A DNA stretch of 64,000 nucleotides from Pyronema omphalodes (GCA_024516155.1 JAJJXM010000097.1:1-64000); one strand, 5' to 3'. Shown: positions 10,995-23,013, counted from the first letter of the stretch. Notes: a model not told the origin generated them from the letters alone. Made by a program: numbers and translations.

Positions 10995-11350
10995 TGTGCG
11001 CTAGCGTAACCCTAAGCGTAGTCACGCGCGCGCTTCCGTAACCCTAATCGTGCGCGTGCGTCCGTAACCCTAACCCTAGCTGTGCGCGTACGGTCACAAA
11101 CCTAACCCTAGTTTGTGTGCGTGCGGGTGCAACCCTAACCCTAGTCACGTGAAACCAGATCAGCTGCGATTGGAAAGATGGTGCAATACTGATAAGGTCA
11201 CATGACTAGATCTTATCTTATCGATAAGATGATCGTGCCCTAGCCCTAGTCACGTGTGCGCACATTAGTAGACCAGTGCGCGTGCATACTGATCTACTAT
11301 TGATTAGAACACGTGACCGATCTTATCTAATCGGATAAGATGATCGGTAG
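10995..11350 (-). promoter_or_regulatory. Motif cluster in G2 U3: CCCTAA repeats, CACGTG and GATA palindromes
   Basis: Upstream of the TATA box, U3 contains several CCCTAACCCTA units (about 11000-11145) and CACGTG near 11146, 11250 and 11310 (another near 11410). It also holds GATA-factor palindromes such as CTTATCGATAAG (about 11217-11228) and CTTATCTAATCGGATAAG. The same cluster occurs at 4540-4890 in the other LTR. These are candidate bHLH (CACGTG), GATA-factor and telomere-repeat-binding (Tbf1/Taz-like) sites. Function is inferred from motif identity only. Confidence 0.45.
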
Positions 11351-11593
11351 ACCGTAGGTATGGAATTTCCGAAAAGGGATCTGAGCTGACCCCTAACCCT
11401 GGGGATAAGTCACGTGACCTTTTTGACAATTTGGGAATTGAGCGTAACCCTAACCCAGGCGAGTGACGAGTGATGATCGAAGACCGAAGGATAATAGAAA
11501 TAAATAAACAAACGAGTGCTGGATAATGAAGCGAATGATAATAGGTGAATGAGTGACGAGGAGGGGGAAGGTAATAATTCTCGAGCCGTGACA

Positions 11594-12082
11594 AACAGCC
11601 TGGTGGTTGGCTGTTTGCTTTTCTTGAGCGTCCGTGGCTAGTTCACCAAGGGCGTTCCAAACCTGAGAACTGAATTCATTGCTTGACTGGATGAGTCTAA
11701 CAATGGCTGTTTGGTTGAGTTCTCTGTCGATGTCGCCTTGTCGAATAACAACATCGTAGGCATTTTGCATAATGCCTGACATTTCTTGGTACAGATTCTT
11801 GACGTTTTGCATATCGGTCTGTACAGAGACTCCTTCTTTCTTCAGGGCTTCAATCAATGCCTGCACATCTTGTTCAGTTGTCTCCATCCTGTCCACCATC
11901 TTGACGAACCACTCTGGAAGCTGGTCCCTGCTGACAGTGGTTCCCTGGCGAACTACAGCTTTACCAGTTGCAGAGAGTTGGTCCCATGATTGAGGGCGAT
12001 GGACTTCCACCATATCTCCCATGGAAACATCGTCATCGTGACGGGCTGCCAGGGATGCAGTGATTCTGCGGTAGGAGGACAT
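11594..12082 (-). pseudogene. G1 gag, 5' portion
   Basis: ATG at 12080-12082, then 163 codons ending exactly at the G2 insertion point, in phase with 3989 on the other side of G2. The protein begins MSSYRRITASLAARHDDD and has coiled-coil character (EWFVKMVDRMETTEQDVQALIEALKKEG). It has no recognisable domain, which is usual for gag N-termini. G2 separates it from its capsid and zinc-knuckle part, so this copy cannot make full-length Gag. Confidence 0.85.
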
Positions 12083-13600
12083 TGCTGAGTAGTAGGTGCT
12101 TAGTGAAATTGATCTTGCTTGCCCTAGAAGAGGGTCTTTTTGTTATCGTATCGATTAATAAACTTGGTAGCTTGTAGCCTTAAGTTTATAGTGTGAACCT
12201 GGGCACAGCTTCGACTATGCAGAAGCTTTTCCGATTGTATCTCTAGCGCTTCGTTCTCAGTGTTGACAGACACTTCGTTCCCAAGAACAGACAGACACTT
12301 CGTTCCCAAGAACTAATAGAGCTTATCCAAAGATAAAGCTAGGAAGAGAATTAATCGATCACAGGCGGAATAAACTTAAGGGTTGTCTTCGGAGGTATTC
12401 GTTGGTGATAATAGGTATCGTCGCGTAGAGGATCAAATGGTTGATGATGGAGGAGAGAGAGGGAAGACAAAGGCTCTTTTATAGACTTTCGTCTACAAGT
12501 TCGCCCAGACTTCCTAGGGAACCAATTTCCAAACTGAGCCTAGGAGATAAGACAAGAGTCATTTCTGAGACGCATCTGCTGATAGATTGCATCATACGAA
12601 GTGCGTAATCATATTGATTACTTGCTTGCAGGATGCTTGCTATCGTCAGACTAATCCTTGACATTCCTCTCTGTACTACCACACCTTCCAATCAGGTGTC
12701 AGGGTGATGAGTCATATGGGAGGGCAACTCCGCTTGACTGCATAATGCATGAACTCCTCTGACAAATAACATGTGAGTCATTTATCTTGTGAGTCGTGCT
12801 ATCACAGATCTCCCTAGAGAATCTCGATTGCGAATGGAGGAATCTGACATCATAAGGCATCCATGCCCTACCGGAGTGGATCACTCCGACACATTCCTGT
12901 GTGATGTCATTATGGCTCTACCTGCGCGCACTTGCGCGCAGCCACACCCTGGTGTGGATGCAAACGCCGAGCTGTTCCTTGGTTGGTAGTCAATAGCCTA
13001 AGGGCGCGTCATATCGGTTCCACCAAACAGTTTCCTTGAGAGGGTTGCATGCTTATGGACGTCGTCTCATGCCTTAGCAATCTTGACCCTTGTCCATAGC
13101 CCCACTCCTGTTTGCCGACTAGACTCTGCCTTGTCTTCCTGGCTGACCATTCACCCAACTAAGTAACACCAGATGATTTCGTCGCACCGCTCTGCACATC
13201 CTTGGAACTCTCTTCCGATGCAGACCCCTTTGTAGCCGTGAACTTCCGAACACTCCTCAAGTATAAGGAGGTGTCCTTTCGTCTTCGTCTTCGTTCTCCA
13301 TCAGCGTCGTTCGTAGTTGCTCAAGGGTAAGTCGACACCCATGAGGTAAGTGTTCCCCAATCTCTTCTCTTCTGAATCCGCCCAAACTGACATTGAATAA
13401 TAGTTGCGACGCCTCGGGCCGGGATCCTCGTGAGGTCCTATCGGAAAGTCACGAATCACGTGACGTGGCTTGTCGGAGCTCCTCTGGGGGTTCCGGCCCG
13501 GGATACTAATCTGACTATTCATTCTCTGTCGAGTTTGCCATATTCTCCATTGCGTTATATATGATACCAATTCTATCCTCACACATTTTAGGGTGTGACA
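12083..13600 (-). repeat. G1 leader and 5' LTR
   Basis: The element end is TGTCACACC on the minus strand (13600). A TATAAAAG box lies at 12476-12483 (minus), so the LTR promoter fires leftward. The inner LTR boundary is not resolvable without the second LTR; it is probably between about 12090 and 12440. A 25-bp tandem pair (ACACTTCGTTCCCAAGAAC core) lies at about 12265-12314. I did not find a convincing primer site. Confidence 0.6.
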
Positions 13601-16156
13601 GGTTGGCACTCGAGAGGCCCTGCTGGGGAGGCTCACTCGTGGGTCACGCAGGAAGTTGTCGCTGCTGCAATTAACCAGCAGAGCAATTCGAAGGCCCCGG
13701 GAAGTGATAGCCTGGGAGTGCCAATCATAAAGGCTCTCATGCGGTGGGACCCTGATAGAGTGACCGCTGTCGTCACCCAGTGCCTCCGTTTAGGGTATCA
13801 TCCTCACGACTGGAAGGTAGCGAAAGGGGTATGCATTCCCAAGCCTGGGAAGACGTCTTACTCAAAAGCCAAAAGCTTCCGGGTGATCTCCCTTTTGAGT
13901 TGCATGGGGAAACTGGTTGAAAAGGTAGCGGCGATGATGATCGCAGAGGAAGCGGAGAAAAAGGGGGCTTTTCATGTAGGACAGTTTGGAGGCAGAAGAG
14001 GAAGGTCGGCAGTAGACGCGGCGGCGGTGCTGATAGAAGCGGTGGAGGGAGCATGGGAAAGGAGAAAAATCGCAGGAGCCCTGATGATGGACATCAAAGG
14101 TGCCTTCCCGACGGTTAATCCTTACTGCTTGGTTGAGAAGATGAGACGATACCACATAGACGGAAATCTCGTCCGGTGGGTTGCGAGCTTCTTGGAGGAC
14201 CGCAAAGTGGAAATCTCGATTGGAGGAGACTCTGGGCCGGCAATGGACACAAACACGGGGCTCCCACAAGGCTCCCCTGTTTCCCCCGTCCTTTTCCTGA
14301 TATATATCGCCGATCTTGCTAATAAGATCGAGTCAGAGCTACCACGCACGGTGGGACTGTCCTTCGTGGACGACGTCACATGGATTGCAGAGGGCAACGA
14401 CGCAGCAGAAATCGCCTCCACTCTCGCCCGGTGTGCCCAGTTAAGCCTGCTGTGGGCCCGTCGCAATGCCGTCCGATTCGAGACCGACAAAACAGAGGCC
14501 ATCTTATTCTCCCGTCGACGCGGTAACCCAAACCCCGACTCGCTGACCGTCGATATCCACTACGACGGCGTCATCCACAATGTGCCGTTCAACGACTCCG
14601 CTGTCCGCTGGCTAGGGTTCTGGCTGGATCCCAAGCTCACCCTGAACCACCACCACCAGAAGTGGCTCACCCGGGCCCGTCAGCAACACGCCCGCCTCGC
14701 TCGCCTCTGCCGCTCCCAGGGTCTACCCCCGGGCAGCACTGCAAACATCCAACAAGCAGTCGTTCAATCCGTGGCCACTTACGGCGCGGAAATCCACGCT
14801 GCTCGTCGCCTTCCCACCCGAGACGCCGGTAGGTTCTCGCGTCTCCAGCTCCTGCTCAACAAACAGGCCCGCGCCGTTACGGGGTGCCTGCGCACGACTC
14901 CTCTGGCCTTCCTACTCGCTGAAGGAGCCACTCGCCCAGCAGAAGCCATTGTTCGAGGTCGGGAAGCACGATTCCGATCACGGCTTATCACTCGACCGCT
15001 CCCGCCAGTCAGCACCGATCCCAATCGCCCCACACCGACAGCCATAGTCATCCGCAACCTCACCCAGCGCGCAGTGACCCGTTCTGGTTTTGCGTCCGCT
15101 GAGCCTGTCCACCACGTCGACCCCCATCGTCAGTGGTGCAACGTCACGATCGCCCCCCGAGCGGAAGCGGAAGCCTACGCCAAAACCTGGAGGACCCTCG
15201 ACTCCATATGCATTTGGACAGATGGGTCCCGCATGGAAGACCGCACCGGATCGGGCCTCGTGAGATACGTCGACGGTGTTCTCACCAGCTCTCACCACTA
15301 CCTAGGCCGTCACACCGAGGTGTTCGACGCCGAGCTGTTCGCAATGTACCGTGCCCTCAAAGAGCTCTGGGACAATCGTTTCCTCGCCAGGGTCATCCTT
15401 AAACCCCCCCCGCTCATCACCATCTTTTCGGATGCCCAAGCAGCCCTCCGACGTCTGGAGTCCGACGAACCAGGCCCAGGACAATCCGTCACTCGGCTGA
15501 TCGCCGACGAAGTCCGCTGGCTGCGCCGGAACAGCGACATCTCCGTCGAGTTCCACTGGGTCCCAGGCCACTGCGGGATCACAGAAAACGAAGCAGCTGA
15601 CGCCGCAGCATAATTGGGTACCCGCCATCAATGTACTGCCCTGCCCCTGATGAGGTGCGACGCTCCCGAGTGCTTGGTCCCCCATGAGGTGTCACTCGCC
15701 TACCTCAACCGCATAGCCACTGAAACCCGCCGCGACATTACCAAGCGATGGATATCACAACGAGCCAAAGACAGCCGTTCTTTCCGTCCCCGCAAAACAT
15801 GGGGCTTGCGCGACTCCCTCCGCTCTCTCCCTAAACGCCGCTCCACAGTATTCCTCCAACTTGCGTCCGGACATGCCCTTATCGGCACCCACCTCGTTCG
15901 AGTGAAAAAGAAAGAATCCGACGTCTGCTGGTGGTGCACGTCTAATGTCCGACAAACTCGGGGACACCTGTTCGGAGAGTGTCACCGCTGGAGGCGTGAG
16001 TACGCGGTACTAAAGAAAGAGGTGGATGCCATTAAGGGCAGGAGCTGGAGACCACGAGCAAGGCTCAAAGCGGTGGATCTGTTTAGCGACGATCGCTGTA
16101 CGAAGGTGTTGTTGGAGTATTTAGCAGCCACGGAGATTGGCAGGCGCTACGGATAG
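13601..16156 (+). pseudogene. LINE A ORF2 (RT, RNase H, zinc knuckle), partial with one stop
   Basis: The endonuclease domain is missing. Present are the reverse transcriptase (AKSFRVISLLSCMGKLVEK, GLPQGSPVSPVLFLIYIADLA, LSFVDDVTW about 14355-14385), RNase H (IWTDGSRMEDRTGSGLV, TEVFDAELFAMY, TIFSDAQAALRRL, WVPGHCGITENEAADA), and a C-terminal CCHC-like finger (CWWCTSNVRQTRGHLFGEC about 15930-15985). A TAA at 15611-15613 interrupts the end of RNase H, after which the same frame continues to 16156. With the missing 5' half and the nonsense codon, this copy is dead. It is about as diverged from LINE B as a distinct subfamily. Confidence 0.9.
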
Positions 16157-16530
16157 GCTGGGGTTGGTGGGCCTGGAGATGGGGATTCACGGGATTGCGG
16201 GGTTGTTTTTTCTTCTCTTTGAATTCTTTTAGTGGTTGTGCGGCAAGGCGGTTATTGCTGGGCTCAAGTTTGGTGTCACGCATGAGTTCTTCTGTACGGG
16301 GTTTGTCTAGACTGTGTACGAGAGTGTTTTGTTTATTTGTGTTTTTGCGGTTGTTTGCCTTTTGCGTATATCTATTTTTTTCTAACTGGGGAGTTTGGGG
16401 ACAAGGAGATTGGGTTGCCTCGTTAGGCGGTTTAAACCGCGAGGACAGGAAAAACGGATACTTAGCTCCCGCATAGGCCTTAGAGGCCTCGATCGGTGTA
16501 TGATTAAAATCAAATCAAATCAAATCAAAT
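13601..16530 (+). mobile_element. LINE A: Tad-like non-LTR retrotransposon, 3' half
   Basis: Protein similarity to LINE B starts at the first base after the G1 LTR, consistent with interruption by G1 rather than ordinary 5' truncation. The 3' UTR (16157-16530) shares with LINE B the segment GCATAGGCCTTAGAGGCCT, GGTGTATGATTAAA and an AAATC-repeat tail (16505-16530). The 5' half and its target duplication should lie left of the window. Confidence 0.85.
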
Positions 16531-19500
16531 GTGTTCAGACTTGGGCATATATAAACAAAAAGTTAGACAGTTTGTTGTATGACTCGAGATGCATGATATA
16601 CCACAAAACCAAACCGGGTTTTGATCACCGCATATAACTGCCAATGACAAGAAAACATTCTTCCATGAACAAGCAAATCTGTATCTTATAAGAATTGTTC
16701 CAGCCTTCGAGTCACGACGGCTGTAGAAGAGGCTGGGCTTGTTGTTTATGTTTATGTATTCGATGTGAGGTATGGAGATTTGGGGAACTGGGGAACTGGT
16801 TATGGCTAAAGGTTGGGATCTGCGTTGAGTTGGTTTGTTGGTATGTACTATGTAGAGGATTGGAGGTGGGGGGTGGGATATCTCTTCTGCCCTGTATGTA
16901 GAATTCTTGAAAGAAACTACAGGGGTGGCATATGGCTTATGATAATATTGAGTTTGAGTTTCGGGTGTGATTGTTTTGGGTTGGAAAAATTTCGTTTGCT
17001 GGAAGTATAGAGAGAATGTTATGGGGAAAATGTGAAGAAGAATTTATGAATAGGAAATAATAAAGACGATGTGAACACTGAAGAACCCAATAAAGTCGCA
17101 GCATACATGATATATGCATCATGTCACACCACCGGTATGTCACACTTACATCTCTATTATCCATGAGATTGATATCTGGGGTTTAGGGTTCGGGGTAGGG
17201 TTTGTATTTGTCGGTAGCATATTTTTAAGTTTGGGCGATGTGGACTTACGAAGATAATGGAGTTCTCGAGAAAACTAGATAACTGGTGACCTAAGAACTG
17301 TTGCATACTCTCATCGTGAAATTATGGAGTAACGCTGTGTGTTGTATGTATAACTTGATAAAAATCCCATGCTGCAGTTTGTGTGGGGTTAATCCAAACT
17401 GCAAACTTCAGACACCACAGATGTTTCTGAAGGAGTTTATACGCTACATTGTTGCCTAGATATTTGATAGTTAGATAAGAGACCGTATTGTGTAGTACAT
17501 ATATAAGTGAATGTCTGGCATCTTATTATACCACTGCGCCTGGACTTTGCCCTGTTATACAACTGTAAATGCCAAGACAACTGTCCTCCAGAAAGCACTA
17601 AATGGTTGTCATCATTGTAGATAAAATTGCCTATCATAGGGATGTTGAATCCTCACTTTGGCTTAGAAAATGTTTGGAATCTTGGTTTGTGTGTGGCTGT
17701 GTGCGAAATTTATGCGTGAATCGTACTTGATGCACCCTGTGAGGAGAATCACAGCGTGTGGAGTTATGATAAACGGAATGATAGATTGGATGCTGAATAC
17801 TAAGGTTTTGGTCGTTCGCAGAGAGAGACACGGGGAGCAAGAAAGAGAGGGGGCTTAAAGATACTAGGCATACATGAAATATGATATAAGGGATCTTCCT
17901 ATATATACGGGCTCAAGTACTTGTAATATAAGACATCACAAAAAGTTACCTCAACTCACCAATTCTCCGCTTGGAACCTTTTAGGAACGGCACTTGAAAC
18001 CTCACCTCAAAGCTCACCTCAACGTCGATTTGAATACTAATGACTATACCAAAAGCTTTCTTTATTTCCACTTTTTTTTCCCTACAACTTATAGCCTATT
18101 TATACATATACCTTCCCTATGTTTATTCAGTAAATAACCCAACTACACGGTCCACACCCATGAGCCTGACCCATCCATCGTCCCATCTATCCGTCAAAAC
18201 TTGAAACCCCGAGCTAAGTTTAAATTCCGGCTAAACCTCGGATACCCAGGACCCTTGAGTTACTGACATCCTGTCGATCATTAGTTTTAACTTATGAATC
18301 GATAATTTCATGTCGCATATTTTTGTTTTTTATTTTTATTTATTTTGTTTTTATTTTAAATTACAATGAAGGTTTCAATGGATATCGATCTGTGCTTAAG
18401 TAGCAACCATCGGAAACTATAGAGGGTATAAGAAACCATAGCAGAAACCTACACATCATCTTTCATCCCCATAACAGTCGACTGGACCGCATAATGCATC
18501 TTTGTACGAATATCATACCGTAGATATATACTTCCTCCTCCTTCCTCTCCACCCCCCCTCTTACCCCCCGCCTATTCACCCGTGATGAAGCATTGAAGAT
18601 CATTACAAATTTGTCCTTTAGTTTCCTTCGCCTAATCAACGGTTAGGAGATGTTTTATGTAGAATGAAACCTGTAGTAGCAGGTGATCGGGGATCATCTC
18701 ATAAGTTGGGAACTGGCACTTTGTACTTTGTACTTAGGTGAGAAATGATTGAAGCATATCATACCATAGCATACCATACACCATAACGCACGATGAAACT
18801 AGGTGTTTGGGATTGATAGATGTTGGGAGAGATTTTGGGATTAATGGATCAATGGATTCACGGATTGTACACCATATGTAGTTGGTGAATTTTGTTTTTG
18901 CTTTTTTGTGGCCACTACGTAATAGGTAGCTAGAAATAGCTAAGACATGGTTGAAATCGGGTTGATATTCTTGGAATTGGCGAACTGGTGGAGTTGGAAC
19001 TGGCGAACTAATAGAGTCGGAACTCAGAACTGTTCAGTACCGTTCATCTTATTTATTTTGGCCATCTGACGCATCTTATCCTTCTTAAACGAGGAAACCG
19101 GGAAACCTATCCCGACGAAACCATAACCCCAGCTAATACTAGATAATAAGGGTCTTTACATACATTAATACCGGGTCATACTAGTGGTGGTCATGGTTCG
19201 TGAGATCGATCAGTATTCAACTTTTTGTTCAGAGTTGATAGGGAAGTTTTGGAAGGAAAAATATAAATGCTTGTGTAACTCCGTAAACCCGAAGGATCTC
19301 TATGAGGTATGGAACTATATGGACGACGATACTGTCATATGAGGTGTAGGGACTATGGACTAGGTCATGACGTCTTTTCATTCGAGATCAAATGTAAATC
19401 GGAAGACTAGAAGAGATGCTAATAACTGTTTCCATTAAATTGAGTTTCGAATTTCCCAAAACCCGAGTACAAGGTAATAAGAGATCAACTTGGATGAAAA

Positions 19501-20624
19501 TAGTAATATATGTCTTAGTTGCTTCCACGGCAAGAAATTTCAGGAGAAGCGGGTAGAGTTTCGTTAGGAGAATTTTTCTCAGACGAACCATGGATAATCA
19601 TAATCATGGATATTCCCGGCCTCGTGGTTGTAACTTGGCCTCGTGGTTTATTTTTACGCACGTCCCATCTCGCTTATAAAACACGCGGGGCGGGAACTAG
19701 TGTGAGTCAGGTGCATGGGAGATTGGGTTTGAAATCTCGAACACCCACCCCATCACTTTAAGATCAAGTACCCCTATAATATCAGAATAGTCAAAGAACA
19801 TCTCATATCCCCGTCTTGCATCTCACAAGAAATTTACAAAATTCAGGAGTGACCCACTTACTATGTAAAGATATGATCGTCAATGCTCACAGACAATTCA
19901 AGGGTAAAACATAAGGGAACATCAGATGTAATCCAACGGTAAGTGTTGTGTTGGTTTTCATTCGATTTCGTCAAAATAGCACTATGAACCCCGGATTAAA
20001 GCCACATGGCGAAATAACGTAGGGACCGATGCAGGACGGGTGTCTGAGCGTAAAAAAAAATATGGATGAACGGCAGGCAAGGTGAAGATTGAGAAAAAAA
20101 TCCGGTGAATTCATAGCATAAAAAGGGAATATATGTATCTGTGTAAGTGAATGAAGATCAATTATGACGTGAAATCCATGGAGACTTCATCGTTTCATTG
20201 GTTTCTCATTGGTTTCTCATTTACTATGTTGGAATTTCATTTCTAAACACCACTTCAACGGCTCCCGAAAAAGGAGACTATCAACTTCGTTAGGAGAATT
20301 AGTGTTATCCCTCGTGGGTTTATTTTTATATCTCTCGCTATAACCACGCGGCGAGCGGGGGCTAGCACGGGAAATGAAAGGATGATGACACACGTTAAGC
20401 ACGAGCAGCAGCGCACGCGTGGGACCCACCCGCGATCCTTTCCATCTGGTATCCAACCAACGATCGAGCATTGAAGCAACCCAGTTGCTATCCCCACTAT
20501 TGACCCCGCGACGCGACACAAAATTGGAATCAACAAATATAAAGCAGCACCCTTGGAAATCGAGAACCAAGACAAAGCCGAAGAATAAGAAGATACACAG
20601 CAACCGATAGCTATACAGAGCATC
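16531..20624. other. Gene-poor intergenic region
   Basis: About 4.1 kb of AT-rich sequence with no ORF I can support. It contains pyrimidine-rich tracts (about 18050-18110, 18330-18360, 18530-18575). A diverged repeat pair (about 19559-19700 and 20284-20380) shares TTCGTTAGGAGAATT, CCTCGTGG and TTTATTTTTA. Confidence 0.6.
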
Positions 20625-23013
20625 ATGACGGAGAAGCTACAGCACGTTACGCAAATCTTACAAACGCTGAAAGAGGAGGCGAAGGAAAGGAAGCTTTCAC
20701 CAACCGGTCCGTACCGCACGCTTGAGGCTCATGTTCAGCTTCAACTTCTACGAATCGAAACATCAGAACTGATAGCTATTCCAGAACGTCAAAAGACACT
20801 CGAAACTTTGAAAGTCTACGGCCGCGACCCCCGCAATTGCGATCCGTTGTTTACCACCGAGGTACCTACCTCCCCCCACCTAGCTATCTCCCTGCACCAC
20901 TACCACTCCAAACCTTCGCCCTGCCCCGGAAGCAAGCTCCGACACCCCCGAAACTCCGATCATGAGATCATCGCAATATTAAATCATCGCATCCTCGGCA
21001 TCGACGAGCTATTAGAACGAACGGAGCTAATGACATCATGATATATTGTAGGGAATCGAAACCCTCGGGAAACACGGATTCGATGTAAACGCAGACGATG
21101 TACCAAGTGCGCGCGAGGCATTGAGGTGTTTAGCAAATGCGTTACTTGTGGTGCCGCGGACTAGACAGATGTTTGTGAATGCGGGCCTGGAATTTAAGGC
21201 GGCGGAGAAGTTAAAGGTGCGTCTACCCCGGAGGAGCTTAGCAAAGCCCAATGAAGCTTAGAAAAGCTCCAAACCAAACACCGGAGGACAATGATTCAAT
21301 GAAGAATGAAAATCTGATGGAAATAGGGTGCTGTTGTTGATGACCAATTCCTCCTCGCACGGATATTATTTTTAATTACATACGACACAACCTACAATAC
21401 TGGCGAGGCGGACTTGATGAAGCTAGTAGAGGAGAAGAATATTGAAGCCAGTATCGATGAGGCAATTGCAGGACATGCTGAACGTTGTAGTTCATCCTCT
21501 AAATTTCCTGCGCCAAGTGCAATGGATGACATGGCTCTCGAGGAGGTCTTGAAGCTCATTTTCAACTTCACTCACTACATAAAAGACGCCAAGAATGGCT
21601 TATTCGTCAAGTATAACATCTCCAAAATAACCTGAATTTCCGGAAAAGATTTTGCTGACTTTTCAAGATCGGTGCCAAAAATGTTCACCATTTTGCAGCA
21701 TAAGGATCTATCACCATTCCCTCTTAGGCCGCCGATTACAAACCTCATCAACGCCCTTCTCAACATCGACCTAACAAAATGCCAAGACAGCGACTTTCCA
21801 CCTGAGCTGCGTTTAATTAGCACAGAAAAACTCATAGAAGTGTTGGATAAATCCATCGACCCGCAATTTACCAAGCTCGGTGCTAAGACTGCCGAGAATT
21901 TCGACGATCATGGTAAACCATTAATTACACTATTGCACAAAGTCATCCAGACCGCGGACAAGGGCGTCGTCGATAAACTCAAAGTTAGATTATTGCCAAG
22001 TATCGAGTAAGCAACTACTCCATCTTTTCCTGTCCCAGTTTATTTTCTGTGCTTTTTTGATGTTTTTTTGCGTCGTGGCTGCTGATTCAGTCCAAGTGAG
22101 CGCAACCAACCTCTAGGAAAAGGCACTAGCTTGCCCGCCCGCTTATTACAACTCACCACCAGCGCCTCCACACCTAACACTAGGGAGTCAATCTCCTGGC
22201 TTCTTTTCGAGCTCTCCGGTAACGATGCCGCGGAGTTCATTAATAATATCGGTTACGGTTACGCCAGTGGGTTTTTGGTTACTCACAACATCCCAATTCC
22301 CGCCAGTTCATTCGACAAAAGCTCCGGTACTAGACCGGTTAATCCCATCACGGGACAAACGTTGGATAGCGAACCCCCTGTCGATGATCCTTTTGATGGA
22401 ATGACACAGGAAGAGAAGGAAAGAGAGGCGGAGAGATTGTTTGTGCTGTTTGAAAGGCAGGATCCCCTTGTGAAATTTCGTTCTTCCCCGGTTCTTAGAG
22501 TATTTGAAGAAGTCGTGGAGGTTTTGGAACAGAGAAGAAGAGGATGGAGAAGATGGAGAAGAAGAGTGAGGGAGAAATTCGGGCGGTGAGGTGGGGCAAT
22601 GGGCGAGCTTCAGTGAGCCCTGCCTGGCAAGTCCGGATGAGCTTGGCAAGCCTGGTAACGCCTGGTTACACCTCGGTCGACACCGCCAAGCTCCACCGAG
22701 CTGCGGTAGGACTGGGTGATCCATGGCGAACTTTACCAAGCCTGCCAAGCCTACCGCCCCTAAACTCAAAATGAGGTTTTAAAAAAAAACGAACGAGATG
22801 ATTGCAATGATTTTCATTACTACTGTACCGGGATGAAGGCTAATACGGCCGCGGTGTGATAGGCTCAAAAAAACTGGGGTTGTGGATGTCAAGAACCCTG
22901 TCGAGACTGCCTTTCACGAGGGAAGATTCCAGGAGATACCGGATGATGAGGAAGAGGATTCCGATTATGAAGAGGTACAGGGGAAGGGGAAGGAGAAGGA
23001 GAAGGCGAAGTAG
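20625..23013 (+). CDS. ric8: RIC8/synembryn-like G-alpha exchange factor and chaperone
   Basis: Six exons: 20625-20861, 21052-21216, 21327-21610, 21668-22006, 22091-22456, 22863-23013, giving 513 aa, within the fungal family's usual size. Diagnostic stretches are LKVYGRDPRNCDPLF, then AREALRCLANALLVVPRTRQMF, FLLARILFLITYDTTYNTGE, PARLLQLTTS, ESISWLLFEL and PFDGMTQEEKEREAERLFVLFE, with an acidic/lysine C-terminus. The protein is an armadillo-like helical repeat that folds and activates heterotrimeric G-alpha subunits at the membrane. The first four introns use GT-AG and keep phase. The last junction needs a 406-nt GC-AG intron (22457-22862), restoring R, L, K, K, T, G. If that intron is not spliced, the protein ends at 22589 and lacks the conserved tail. 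Confidence 0.88.
22457..22862 (+). other. Unusual 406-nt GC-AG intron of ric8
   Basis: Donor AG/GCAGGA, acceptor GTGATAG/G. It is 2-7 times longer than the other introns of this gene (57-190 nt). It contains a stretch (about 22618-22760) rich in repeated GCCTGGCAAG/CCAAGCCTGCC motifs that looks inserted. Confidence 0.5.

Larger units (their letters stand above)
10455..11593 (-). repeat. G2 5' LTR
   Basis: 1139 bp, bounded by TG...CA with AACAG target duplication outside. U3 (about 10790-11593) holds CACGTG, GATA-type and CCCTAA motifs. A TATATAA box lies at 10778-10784 (minus), and the predicted RNA 5' end near 10734 opens with the sequence complementary to the primer site. Confidence 0.95.
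3990..11598 (-). mobile_element. G2: Ty3/Gypsy chromovirus with two LTRs, inserted in G1 gag
   Basis: LTRs are 3995-5337 (3' LTR, carrying a MITE) and 10455-11593 (5' LTR). Both start TGTCACGGCTCG and end CGCCGTTACA on the minus strand. The 5-bp duplication AACAG lies at 3990-3994 and 11594-11598. Discounting the MITE and its TSD, the LTRs have identical length (1139 bp), and I count about five substitutions between them, so insertion is recent. Internal order on the minus strand is PBS-like site, 56-aa uORF, gag, -1 frameshift site, pol with chromodomain, and polypurine tract. Pol has one in-frame stop, so this copy is probably non-autonomous. Confidence 0.95.
1..13600 (-). mobile_element. 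G1: Ty3/Gypsy LTR retrotransposon, partial, hosting G2
   Basis: Read on the minus strand, the order is an LTR ending at 13600 (element start TGTCACACC), a leader, a gag beginning at 12082, and a pol running off the left edge. Gag is interrupted between 11598 and 3990 by element G2, with AACAG duplicated at both junctions. Removing G2 and one AACAG gives an uninterrupted gag of 723 codons. The second LTR is outside the window. The base after 13600 begins LINE A coding sequence, so G1 appears to sit inside LINE A; the predicted 5-bp TSD would be GGTTG, with its partner left of the window. Confidence 0.85.

Noticed and set aside
12697..13600. G1 LTR ending at TGTCAGGG (12697)
   Set aside because: The ends look like TGTCA...TGACA, but the TATA box for leftward transcription is at 12476-12483, so the LTR must extend farther left.
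14779..15685. Several minus-strand ORFs antisense to LINE A
   Set aside because: Shadows of the GC-rich RT/RNase H coding frame; the same pattern occurs opposite LINE B.
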